The position numbers were made by a program, and so were the translations under genes. Positions 43,023 to 50,794 of a stretch of DNA of 64,000 nt are shown here, one piece after another (position 1 is the stretch's first letter; every line of letters begins with the position of its first letter). This DNA comes from Lachnospiraceae bacterium (lineage in GTDB: Bacteria; Bacillota_A; Clostridia; Lachnospirales; Lachnospiraceae), in NCBI GenBank assembly GCA_009911175.1, contig QXWX01000001.1:186001-250000 (forward strand), in the 5' to 3' direction. The notes under the pieces were generated by a model that had not been told where the DNA came from, searched no databases, and saw nothing but the letters and a program-made list of their open reading frames with translations.

Positions 43023-43757
43023 TTAAGAAAGTTTAAAGCCCATTCCCCACACCGTCTGGATGTAGGAATCCGTACCGCTCTTTTTTAGTTTGGAACGGAT
43101 ATTGCTGATATGTACGTTGATCGTTTTGTCCTCGGCAAGATACTCCTCTCCCCACGCGTATTCGTAGATCATCTGTTTGGTAAAGACACGCCGCGGATTG
43201 CGGATCAGCAGCTCCATGATCAGAAATTCATGTCTGGTCAGCTCCACCAGCTGCCCGTCTGCCGTCATTTCCCAGGTATCCGGATTCAGTGTCCAGTCCC
43301 GGTAGGTGTAAGCATGCCGCTCATATTCCGCGCCTTCCTTCCCGGACGCTTTTTTCCTCTGCTCTGCTGCCGCCGCTCCCGCTTCTGTCCCATTCCGGTC
43401 CCGGTTCCGGCTGCGCAGGCGGATCTAGATCCGCACGAGAAGCTCCGGCAGGTCAAAGGGCTTGCAGATATAGTCCTCCGCCCCGGCAGACAGCACATCT
43501 ACCTTGCTGTCCAGTCCGCTCTTCGCGGACAGTACGATGACCGGAACGGTTTTGGAAAACAGGGAGACCAGCTCTTCCCCCGGAATCCCGGGAAGCATCA
43601 GATCCAGGAGCACCAGATCAAAGTTTTCCATCAAAAACAGAAGCTTCCCCTCGCTGCCAGAATAGGCCTGTGCGCAGGAATATCCATGCCCCTCCAGATA
43701 ATCCCGGATGATCTGATTATTCTCCGCATCGTCCTCCACAATCAAAATCCTCTGCAT
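43023..43757 (-). pseudogene. OmpR-family response regulator interrupted by one in-frame TAG
   Basis: The receiver half starts at the ATG at 43757 (after GAGGAGGGACAC) and has phospho-Asp52 in LLDLMLPGIPGEE and the switch lysine in ICKPFDLPELL. At codon 111 (43425-43427) a TAG stop follows LLVRI. The same frame continues without a further stop for 133 codons, through a linker rich in Arg, Ala and Lys and a complete winged-helix DNA-binding domain (TRHEFLIMELL, TINVHISNIRSKL, GMGFKLS). One base change would restore a regulator of about 244 residues. TAG is used as an ordinary stop by cdd, so readthrough is unlikely. The downstream half could start at the ATG at 43268 but lacks a good ribosome binding site. 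Confidence 0.85.
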
Positions 43758-43773
43758 GTGTCCCTCCTCGTAA

Positions 43774-43899
43774 TAATTTGTCACCAATTTCCGCCAGGAA
43801 ATTGATGACCTGCTTGCGCATCGGCGCAATTCATTATAATTTGTCACCAATTTCTGCTAAGAAATTGATGACCTGCTTGCGCATCGGCGCAATTCATTA
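43774..43899. repeat. Two tandem copies of a 63-bp repeat
   Basis: Units start at 43774 and 43837 and differ at only a few positions (CCGCCAGG versus CTGCTAAG). Each holds an inverted repeat CAATTTC/GAAATTG and a TGCGCATCGGCGCA segment. They lie directly upstream of the broken response regulator, within its leader and promoter region, and account for most of the 319-base gap before the tRNA genes. Confidence 0.8.
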
Positions 43900-44076
43900 T
43901 AACAGAAAAAGACTGTAAAGTAAAAAATTTTTGTCCTGAAAATCGCATGAATTCAAGCGGAAAACCTGCCTCACAAAAAAAATCCAAAATTAAATAAATA
44001 AAATGCTTGCAAAACAGGTGATTATGTGCTAGTATAATTATCGGTCACCATGAAGGCGGCGGTTGTTTATGATTAA

Positions 44077-44148
44077 GGCTCCGTGGTCAAGCGGTTAAGA
44101 CATCGCCCTTTCACGGCGGTAACACGGGTTCGATTCCCGTCGGAGTCA
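44077..44148 (+). tRNA. tRNA-Glu (anticodon UUC)
   Basis: A 72-base cloverleaf: acceptor GGCTCCG/CGGAGTC with discriminator A, anticodon loop CTTTCAC giving UUC, T-loop GGTTCGATTCC. CCA is not encoded. A -10 TATAAT lies at 44033-44038; the best -35 (TTGCAA, 44007-44012) is 20 bases away. Confidence 0.95.
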
Positions 44149-44188
44149 TTGATGCACGTTTATGAGACAATTGCATATTTTATATTAA

Positions 44189-44260
44189 GGCGCAGTAGCC
44201 AAGTGGTAAGGCGTGGGTCTGCAACACCCTGATTCACCGGTTCAAGTCCGGTCTGCGCCT
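44189..44260 (+). tRNA. tRNA-Cys (anticodon GCA)
   Basis: A 72-base cloverleaf: acceptor GGCGCAG/CTGCGCC with discriminator T, as usual for Cys, anticodon loop CTGCAAC giving GCA, T-loop GGTTCAAGTCC. CCA is not encoded. It is probably co-transcribed with tRNA-Glu, 40 bases upstream. Confidence 0.95.
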
Positions 44261-44263
44261 CTC

Positions 44264-44303
44264 AAAAAAGCCTGGGAACTTGATGTTTCCAAGGCTTTTT
44301 TTC
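44264..44303 (+). terminator. Terminator of the tRNA-Glu/tRNA-Cys unit
   Basis: AAAAAGCC...GGAAAC pairs with GTTTCC...GGCTTTTT around a TTGAT loop, ending in a run of seven T. It starts four bases after tRNA-Cys. Confidence 0.9.
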
Positions 44304-44532
44304 TGTATATACGAACGCAATATCGTATTCTGGATTTCTTCGGCGGCCATTTTGGCGGCAGCATCCGGATTCCCCCAAAAAATTCCCGCCGTATCATTCC
44401 TTTCTATCCCTTCTGGATTTTTCCTGAGCATTTCACTTCGCTCTCTCACCACCCCAGTGTTTTCAAGGCTCTTGGGTAAAAAAAACCACCGTCCCCACAG
44501 CTTCTATTGTCTGCAAAAACAGTGATTTCTAC

Positions 44533-44605
44533 TGCGCGATCAGGGGCTCGAACCCTGGACACCCTGATTAAGAGTCAGGTGCTCTTCCAACTGAGCTAAT
44601 CGCGC
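44533..44605 (-). tRNA. tRNA-Lys (anticodon CUU)
   Basis: A 73-base cloverleaf on the minus strand: acceptor GCGCGAT/ATCGCGC with discriminator A, D-arm GCTCAGTTGGAAGAGC, anticodon loop CTCTTAA giving CUU, T-loop GGTTCGAGCCC. CCA is not encoded. The promoter lies about 52 bases upstream. Confidence 0.95.
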
Positions 44606-44656
44606 ATATATGTGATTTTTCTTATCTTGTACTGTTTCCTCAACAGCACAAAAATT

Positions 44657-44685
44657 ATTATATCCGATGATGACAAAAAAATCAA
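44657..44685 (-). promoter_or_regulatory. tRNA-Lys promoter
   Basis: Minus strand: -35 TTGATT (44680-44685), a 17-base spacer and -10 TATAAT (44657-44662). The rest of the 309-base gap up to the surface-protein gene is AT-rich with no other signal except the terminator at 44846. Confidence 0.75.
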
Positions 44686-44845
44686 GTACTTTTTTTATTT
44701 TTTTGAAATTTTTCTAAATTATTTGTAACAGTTCGTTGAAATCCCTCTGAATTCCCTGTCGGGACATGCACAAAATGGCTGTTTCTGGCATATGACCCAC
44801 TCCAATTCTGTTTTCCTTTCGCCAAAAGTTTCCTGCTTGTCTTTA

Positions 44846-44879
44846 GAAAAAAATCCCCGCGGAAACCGCGGGGATTTTT
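44846..44879 (-). terminator. Terminator of the surface-protein gene
   Basis: ATCCCCGCGG pairs with CCGCGGGGAT around an AAA loop, with A and T tracts on either side. It lies just after the stop of the minus-strand surface-protein gene. Confidence 0.9.
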
Positions 44880-44914
44880 GAATCTGCCATCCTATTCGCC
44901 CGAACCTGTCAAAA

Positions 44915-47608
44915 TCACCTTTCGTTCTTCTTTCCGGTACGGCGTAAAACCTGTATCCCTTTTATCGTCGCGCCGCACAGAATGACGAGAACCGCATAGA
45001 TCAGGATCTGCATCGTGTCACCGGTCACAGGACTCCTGTTCGTATTCGTATTGGTGTTCGTCTGGTTATTCGTATTGGTCTGGTTGTTCTGATTATTGTT
45101 ATTTTGGTTATTCTGCGAACCTGTCGTTCCGGAAGTTGTCGTATCCTGAGGATTCTGTTTCGGTGTATCTGTCGTCTCTGAGGACCACCCGATGGCGATC
45201 GGAGACAATCCATATACCGTGAACTTGATTCCGTCTACCGTTTCCTCGATATCCGCCGGATGCTCAATCTCTCCCGGTGAAGATGTATACATATCTTCCA
45301 CAAACATATGGCTTATAACAATATCCTTCACATTTCTCGGCATACCGCCCGGATACGGCAGCGTAACCGTCAGTCCTCCCTCCGGGAAGGTTTCATCCGT
45401 CACTTTGACCCAATCGGAAGCACTCTCATCACTCAGGCTTCCTGCATCTGCATTCTCCTCGTCCGCGCCGTCCTCACTCAGGCTCTCTTCGTCTTCGCTC
45501 TCCGCCGGATCCGTTGCCTTGTCCTGCCAATACAGCGATACATCATAAACCGCAACGTTTTCTTCCGGAATCCCTTCCTGGCTGAGATCCTCCCTCAGCG
45601 CCGACTCAATCTTCGGCGGTGTGTTCAGATTCCTGTCCTTCTGCAACGTCTCAGGCACCGAAGAAACGCCGTCTTCCATCTCCAGCTTATACTTTAACCC
45701 GTCTTCCGGCTCCGAAGTCTCAATCTGCGGATCCGGAAGCCTGGTGATGGATGTGATCTTACCGTTCAGCTCCGGAAGCTTCTCGGGCATCTCATAATTA
45801 TCAGCCTTCTCGCTCTTGCTCAGGCGAACCTCCTTGTCTTTCTTCCAGTTCAGGGTCACCGTCTGCCTTCCCGGCACGATTTCCGAATATGTGCCGGTCA
45901 GATTTTCACTGCCAAAGCTGAACTCGGAATTTCGGTCCTTGTCATTTGGCAGGATTCCTTCCAGCTTGATCTCTCCGTAAAGCGTCGCATTCTTGTCCGT
46001 AATCCGGTCTGCCCGGTCTATCGCGTACAGCCCGCTTGTATCCCAAGCCAACTGTTTCTTGCCGACATTCAGCGTATAAGAAGCTTTATCTCCGCCGGTA
46101 CTTTCCGCCGTGATCACAGCCGTACCCGCTCCCTGTATCGTCACCTTTCCGCGTTTGCTTACCGTTGCAACCGTTGTATCGCTGCTGGAATACTTGACTT
46201 TATTGCTTTCCTCATAACCGGCCACAGCTTCTATAAAGGAATCATCCCCGTAAACCTTTTCCACCGGTTCCGTGACATTAAACTTAAACTCCGACGCAGT
46301 TTCCGTCGTCTTCTCCTTATCTTCACCCTCTGTCTTCACTTCGTCGGACTGCCCCGGCGTCTTTTCTTCCTCTTCGTCTTCCGGCACATCCACCCTCATG
46401 ATCCCTTCCGGATCCTCCTGATCCGGTGTTTCGGTGCTGCCGCTGCCCTTCACAAAGAGCTTCGCTTCCTCATTATTATCTTCATTTGCCAGAGAAAGGA
46501 TCTGACTGCCGTATACCTTTCTCGATTCGCCGCCGTACTGGTATGTGATCGACGACCACCCATTGTTATATGTATAACCGGAATCCACACTGCCTGACAG
46601 CTCATCCGTCATGAACAGTCCGGTGCCTTCACCGATCGTCCCCGCGTCACAGTTGGTCACATCCACCAGATAGCTCTCGCCGTCACTGCCGCCGACCTTG
46701 ACAATGTTCCACATATGTTCGCCGGCCCCCGCACCCGCGTCCGTGACACCGGTCACCGTATGGCATTCCACGTCGTTATCAAAGTCCGACAGGTCGCACA
46801 GATATTGAAACGCCTTCGCATAGCCCTCGCATACCACATTCGAGTACATATCATCATCAAATACATTGATCACCTGGTAGGAATTCCCATAGAGCGGACT
46901 CTGCTGAGCCTCATAATCATAGGTGACCAGATCGCAGATCGCGTTGCGGTAGTTCAGCAGCTTGTCATAATCCGTACAGTTCTGGTTCGTATCCACAATG
47001 GACTGGGCCTTCTGCCTCGCCGCGTCCACCGTGCCCATATATGCGCTGTTCACCTTATAAAGCTCCGCGTCGCTCACCCGGTAAGGCGCGGAAACCTTGA
47101 AGCTGAACACGATCGTCCCGTCGTCATAGTATTTGCAGTAAACACCGTCAGTCTCTTTGCCGTTCTCGATCGTCTTGGTCTTGTCATGCCAGTAGAGGTC
47201 GAACGGACAGTCATTCAGAAGGTATGTCACGATCGTGTTGACATCCACCTGAGCCAGAGTCGAAGCGGAATACCTTGTCTTCAGCGCAAACGCAGTCGAA
47301 GTCTCTTCTCCCCTTGCCACTTCCCCTATCGAAAGCTTGAGCGCATTATAGATCGCCGCGTCCGCACTCTTTAAGCCCTTCCCGTCCGCAGAGTATGCCA
47401 CAGCTTCCGAGCGTTCCTGGGAGACGTTCCTCTCGCCCTGCACGGCATCCTCGATATCCTCCAGCGATACCCCGACCAGCGCATCCTCATTACCGGGAAG
47501 CTCTCCCCCTGGCATTGATGAAACTGCGGAAGCCGTTCCGCCGCCGGCCACAGCAAGCGTTAGAGCCATGACCATACCGCGTCTGAATCGGTTTTTCCAT
47601 TCACCCAT
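44915..47608 (-). CDS. Cell-wall surface protein with transglutaminase-like and Ig-like domains
   Basis: An 897-residue secreted protein. The signal peptide ends near ASA (about residue 28). A transglutaminase-like domain carries a full Cys-His-Asp triad: Cys260 (VVCEGYAKAFQ), His298 (EHMWNIV) and Asp316 (YLVDVTNC). An acidic linker, a bacterial Ig-like (Big_2) domain (KVKYSSSDTTVATVSKRGKV) and further beta-rich regions follow, with an Asn/Gln/Thr-rich spacer near the end. The C-terminus has a sortase-like signal SPVTGD (859-864), a membrane helix and RRTGKKNER. It is probably wall-anchored and either crosslinks or proteolyses extracellular peptide substrates. Activity is inferred; no substrate is evident. 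Confidence 0.85.
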   Translation of the reverse strand: MGEWKNRFRRGMVMALTLAVAGGGTASAVSSMPGGELPGNEDALVGVSLEDIEDAVQGERNVSQERSEAVAYSADGKGLKSADAAIYNALKLSIGEVARGEETSTAFALKTRYSASTLAQVDVNTIVTYLLNDCPFDLYWHDKTKTIENGKETDGVYCKYYDDGTIVFSFKVSAPYRVSDAELYKVNSAYMGTVDAARQKAQSIVDTNQNCTDYDKLLNYRNAICDLVTYDYEAQQSPLYGNSYQVINVFDDDMYSNVVCEGYAKAFQYLCDLSDFDNDVECHTVTGVTDAGAGAGEHMWNIVKVGGSDGESYLVDVTNCDAGTIGEGTGLFMTDELSGSVDSGYTYNNGWSSITYQYGGESRKVYGSQILSLANEDNNEEAKLFVKGSGSTETPDQEDPEGIMRVDVPEDEEEEKTPGQSDEVKTEGEDKEKTTETASEFKFNVTEPVEKVYGDDSFIEAVAGYEESNKVKYSSSDTTVATVSKRGKVTIQGAGTAVITAESTGGDKASYTLNVGKKQLAWDTSGLYAIDRADRITDKNATLYGEIKLEGILPNDKDRNSEFSFGSENLTGTYSEIVPGRQTVTLNWKKDKEVRLSKSEKADNYEMPEKLPELNGKITSITRLPDPQIETSEPEDGLKYKLEMEDGVSSVPETLQKDRNLNTPPKIESALREDLSQEGIPEENVAVYDVSLYWQDKATDPAESEDEESLSEDGADEENADAGSLSDESASDWVKVTDETFPEGGLTVTLPYPGGMPRNVKDIVISHMFVEDMYTSSPGEIEHPADIEETVDGIKFTVYGLSPIAIGWSSETTDTPKQNPQDTTTSGTTGSQNNQNNNNQNNQTNTNNQTNTNTNTNRSPVTGDTMQILIYAVLVILCGATIKGIQVLRRTGKKNER

Positions 47609-47652
47609 GTCTGTTCCCCTTCTTTCTGCCGTATAAATTTATAGTTATGGTC

Positions 47653-47733
47653 CACGCCCTGCCCGGGCGTGAACCCTCTGTCAGCATATAGCTCATACAT
47701 AATACATCTTAACATTTTGAAAATATTTGTCAA
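47653..47733 (-). promoter_or_regulatory. Promoter and leader hairpin of the surface-protein gene
   Basis: Minus strand: -35 TTGACA (47728-47733), a 16-base spacer and -10 TAAGAT (47706-47711). In the leader a perfect 7-bp hairpin CACGCCC/GGGCGTG (47653-47659 with 47665-47671) lies before the ribosome binding site. Confidence 0.65.
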
Positions 47734-47782
47734 CCCATATTGCCGGAGGTCACGAAAAAAACACAGAATAATTTTTTCCAGC

Positions 47783-48118
47783 TCACCCGGAAATTTCCAG
47801 TCCAATCTCGTCCCGTATCATATCCAGGACCACCTCCCGGTTCAGAACCCCGGCCGCGGCCGATACCGGCTCTCCGTTCCGGAATATGACAAAGGTCGGC
47901 ACGATCTCTACCTGGAACTGCTCCGCTAAGTCCGCCGAATCCTCGATCTCGATCTGGCAGACTTTGAAGCAGCCTCCGCAGTTTGCGGCAGCCAGATCCA
48001 CCGTGTCCTCCATCATGGCGCATTTTGAGCACCAGTCGGCAAAAAACTCTACAAGGACCGGTATGTCTGACTCCAGGACCTCCTGCCGGTAATTTTCTGA
48101 GGTCACTCTTATTTTCAT
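47783..48118 (-). CDS. Thioredoxin-like protein with WCSKC active site
   Basis: A 111-residue thioredoxin-fold protein. The active site is ADWCSKCAMME (Cys30, Cys33) in place of the standard WCGPC, which should shift its redox potential. The cis-proline is in IVPTFVIFRNG (Pro74). No signal peptide, so cytoplasmic. The ATG at 48118 is preferred over in-frame starts at 48124 and 48151 because AGGTG lies eight bases upstream. No thioredoxin reductase gene is adjacent. A small Cys-rich ORF ends 22 bases upstream and is probably on the same transcript. Confidence 0.85.
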   Translation of the reverse strand: MKIRVTSENYRQEVLESDIPVLVEFFADWCSKCAMMEDTVDLAAANCGGCFKVCQIEIEDSADLAEQFQVEIVPTFVIFRNGEPVSAAAGVLNREVVLDMIRDEIGLEISG

Positions 48119-48140
48119 CGACATCACCTGCTTTTTCCTC

Positions 48141-48284
48141 TCAGCTTCCATGGCAGCTGTCCATATTCAAGATCCTGTAAACCTCGTCAAGCGAGCGTTT
48201 CAGGCACATCAGCTTCCGGTTCCACTCCGGCCTGCAGTATAGCTTTTCGCAAATGCAGTTCTGCCATCCTTTTCTTCTTTTCAT
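48141..48284 (-). CDS. Small Cys-rich basic protein, unknown
   Basis: A 47-residue ORF that I do not recognise. The ATG at 48284 has AAGGG six bases upstream; an in-frame ATG two codons earlier sits too close to it. The product is basic with five cysteines, in QNCICEKLYC, KLMCLKR and MDSCHGS. It ends 22 bases before the thioredoxin start, so the two are likely co-transcribed and the peptide could be a redox partner or metal-binding peptide. That role is inference from position and composition only. Confidence 0.5.
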   Translation of the reverse strand: MKRRKGWQNCICEKLYCRPEWNRKLMCLKRSLDEVYRILNMDSCHGS

Positions 48285-48418
48285 CCACATCCCTTCCCAC
48301 TTCTAATAAAATTTTCTTCCCATGCTTATTATATGCAGGAAAGCGCGGATCCGTAACTTTGCAAATTCATTCCCGATACTTATTAAATGCATCCATTCCT
48401 CACTTTATGCATCCGATA

Positions 48419-49120
48419 TCAGCAGCTTACGGCAGCGATCAGCTTAAAGATCGGGTTCCCCATTGCAGAAAATTTTTCTTCATACTCCGTCATGATATTT
48501 CCCGCGTTCATCACTTCATTATGGTGCAGATCCCGTGTATGCATTTTCAGCTCCCATCCGGCCGTTCCTTCCACCTGATCCAGCGAAAAGTCAAAGAGCG
48601 CCCTGTTATCCGTCTTAAATTCCAGCTCTCCGCCTGGCACAAGCACCCGGGCGTATCTTTCCAGAAAACCGGATGAGGTGAGACGCCGCCGCGCATGCCG
48701 CGCCTTGGGCCATGGATCTGAAAAATTCAGATAGATCCTGTCCACCTCTCTGGGCGCAAAGACCTGTTCCAGCTCACAGGCATCCATACAAAGGAAGCGT
48801 ACATTGTCCAGGGCATGGAAGCCTTTTCCGTCAGACTCTTTCGGTTCCTCACACGCTCCCTTCTGTCCGTATCTGTCATATTTTTCAAGCGCCCGCAGAA
48901 GCACGCTGGAATACCGTTCCATTCCTATATAATTGATCTCCGGATGCTCCTGTGCCATTCCCAGCAAAAACCGCCCTTTTCCCATACCGATCTCAATCCG
49001 GATGGGACGGTCATTCCCAAACACCTGCTGCCAGCGGCCCCTCCGGCTCTCCGCGTCCATAATCACAGCCTCATGGGACTGCACCACACTGTCCGCATGG
49101 GGTATATTTCGAAGTCTCAT
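48419..49120 (-). CDS. trmB: tRNA (guanine-N7-)-methyltransferase TrmB
   Basis: A 233-residue SAM-dependent enzyme methylating G46 of tRNA. The SAM-binding segment is IEIGMGKGRFLLGMAQ. The family signature is YLNFSDPWPKARHARRRL, and the C-terminal GNIMTEYEEKF is also typical. The ATG at 49120 follows AGAAGGAGAAATGCT; the longer open frame to 49240 overlaps the promoter (-35 TTGTGG 49237-49242, -10 TATAAT 49214-49219). It is transcribed alone, divergent from the V-ATPase operon. Confidence 0.93.
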   Translation of the reverse strand: MRLRNIPHADSVVQSHEAVIMDAESRRGRWQQVFGNDRPIRIEIGMGKGRFLLGMAQEHPEINYIGMERYSSVLLRALEKYDRYGQKGACEEPKESDGKGFHALDNVRFLCMDACELEQVFAPREVDRIYLNFSDPWPKARHARRRLTSSGFLERYARVLVPGGELEFKTDNRALFDFSLDQVEGTAGWELKMHTRDLHHNEVMNAGNIMTEYEEKFSAMGNPIFKLIAAVSC

Positions 49121-49213
49121 AGCATTTCTCCTTCTCTTATCATCGACAGCTCTTTCGCTTCTTGGAGCAGGCTGCCATCCCGACACAATCTGAATCATTT
49201 TGGGACGGAATCT

Positions 49214-49242
49214 ATTATACCATCCCCTCCCCAAAACCACAA
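49214..49242 (-). promoter_or_regulatory. trmB promoter
   Basis: Minus strand: -35 TTGTGG (49237-49242), a 17-base spacer and -10 TATAAT (49214-49219), about 95 bases upstream of the chosen trmB start. Confidence 0.6.
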
Positions 49243-49336
49243 TTCTTCCCGCTCCTGTTTCTACTTATTAAAATATCTTTTCGCATTTTAAACAAAAAAG
49301 AATTTAAAATTCTGTTTAACCTTGTAAAAAATAACA

Positions 49337-49364
49337 TTGCTTTTTTCAAAAAAAAGAGTATGAT
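49337..49364 (+). promoter_or_regulatory. V-ATPase operon promoter
   Basis: -35 TTGCTT (49337-49342), a 16-base A/T-rich spacer and -10 TATGAT (49359-49364), about 68 bases before the first gene. The 311-base gap to divergent trmB holds only these two promoters. Confidence 0.5.
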
Positions 49365-49431
49365 AATAATGAAAAAACAAGAAAGAAACTATAAACTTTT
49401 TCACACTCACAAACTACATGGGGAGGCTACT

Positions 49432-49743
49432 ATGGAATCTATTGTAAAGAAGCTATCTGAGATAGAATCTGCCGCTTCTGCAATTGTTGAGCATGCGGAA
49501 GCGCAAAAGGAAATCCTCGACCACGAGTACCGCGAAAAGCGAAACCGCTTTGACACGGATTTGGAAACGAGGACGAACCAAAAAATCCTAGAGATCCAGC
49601 ATGACCTTGCCGAGAAGACCAGCACGCTGTTAAAGGCGCAGATCGGCGGCCGCAACGATACCATCGCTGCTCTCGAAAAGGAATACGAGGAACGGCACAC
49701 ATGGTATGCACAGACAATTTTAAAACGGATCACAGAGGTATAA
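49432..49743 (+). CDS. V/A-type ATPase peripheral-stalk subunit G/H-like
   Basis: A 103-residue coiled-coil protein rich in Glu, Lys and Arg (ESIVKKLSEIESAASAIVEH onward), typical of the small stalk subunit that pairs with subunit E to hold the stator. The ATG at 49432 follows ATGGGGAGGC; the longer frame to 49162 runs through the promoter. It is the first gene of the nine-gene V-ATPase operon and is followed four bases later by subunit C. Identity is from position and coiled-coil character, as sequence in this family is poorly conserved. Confidence 0.8.
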   Translation: MESIVKKLSEIESAASAIVEHAEAQKEILDHEYREKRNRFDTDLETRTNQKILEIQHDLAEKTSTLLKAQIGGRNDTIAALEKEYEERHTWYAQTILKRITEV

Positions 49744-49747
49744 AAGC

Positions 49748-50794
49748 ATGGGAAATCTACTAGCCTACAGTGGAATCGTAACCAAGCTGAAAGCCATGGA
49801 AGCAAGGCTTCTGACAACGGAGAATTTTGAAGAGATCGCCTCATTGCAGAGCGTACCGGACGTAGTCAATTATCTGCGCGATAATTCCTCCTATGCCTAC
49901 GTATTGAATCTGCTGGACGAAAGCCGGCTGCACCGCGGCGATATCGAAAAGATATTGACCCGACAGCTTTACCACGAATACTCCAAGATCTACCGATTCT
50001 GTGGGTTAAAGCAGCGGGAATTTCTTTCACTTTACGTGAAGCGCTACGAGATCGATCTGATCAACTACTGCCTGCGTATCGTGATTAACCGCTATGCCGA
50101 GCCCTTTGACCTGAACTACAAAAAGGAGTTTTTTGACCGGTATACCCAGATCTCCATCGAGAAGCTGATCACCTCAAGAACCACCAATGAGCTGATCGAA
50201 AATCTGAAGGATACTGAGTACTATGAGCCTCTGCACAGGCTTTTGGACAATCCGGCGGTCACACTCTATGATTACGACCTGACACTGAGCCAATACAATC
50301 TTTCCACACTGTGGAAAAAGAGAAAAAAAATATTACAAAAAAAAGAGCTGGCGTTCTATACAAAAATATGCGGTTCCAAGATCGACCTGCTGAATCTGCA
50401 GTGGATCTACAGGGCCAAAAAGTATTACAACATGGAACCTGCCAACATCTACACCCTTCTCGTTCCGATCCACTACAAGGTATCGGCCGAGGGGATCAAG
50501 GAGATGATCGAGGCCCCAGGCATCGAGGAATATGAGGCATTGCTCCGGAAGACATCCTACGCGCGGCATTATGACTTCGGGCAGAAGCTTACCATCGAGC
50601 AGATGTACTCCGAATGCCTGGACCGCCTGTACAGGGGGGAACGGCGGCAGAACCCGTATTCCATCGCCGCGATCACTACTTATCTGTTTTTAAAAGAGGA
50701 AGAACTACGAAAGCTGACGACCGCCCTGGAATGTATCCGCTACGGCTTATCATCCAGTGAGACGCTGGCTTATATTGGAGGTAAGACGCAATGA
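49748..50794 (+). CDS. ntpC: V/A-type ATPase subunit C (central-stalk cap, d-type)
   Basis: A 348-residue subunit that links the rotor stalk to the membrane ring. Segments such as MGNLLAYSGIVTKLKAMEARLL and SLYVKRYEIDLINYCLRIV match the family. The stop overlaps the next start (ATGA at 50791-50794), so subunit I is translationally coupled. Length is normal. Confidence 0.9.
   Translation: MGNLLAYSGIVTKLKAMEARLLTTENFEEIASLQSVPDVVNYLRDNSSYAYVLNLLDESRLHRGDIEKILTRQLYHEYSKIYRFCGLKQREFLSLYVKRYEIDLINYCLRIVINRYAEPFDLNYKKEFFDRYTQISIEKLITSRTTNELIENLKDTEYYEPLHRLLDNPAVTLYDYDLTLSQYNLSTLWKKRKKILQKKELAFYTKICGSKIDLLNLQWIYRAKKYYNMEPANIYTLLVPIHYKVSAEGIKEMIEAPGIEEYEALLRKTSYARHYDFGQKLTIEQMYSECLDRLYRGERRQNPYSIAAITTYLFLKEEELRKLTTALECIRYGLSSSETLAYIGGKTQ

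Noticed and set aside
43425..43427. The TAG as a recoded sense codon (pyrrolysine or amber suppression)
   Set aside because: cdd ends with TAG, no pyrrolysine genes or suppressor tRNA are in the window, and a single nonsense mutation explains it more simply.
43774..43899. A CRISPR array
   Set aside because: There are only two units, directly adjacent with no spacers, and no cas genes.
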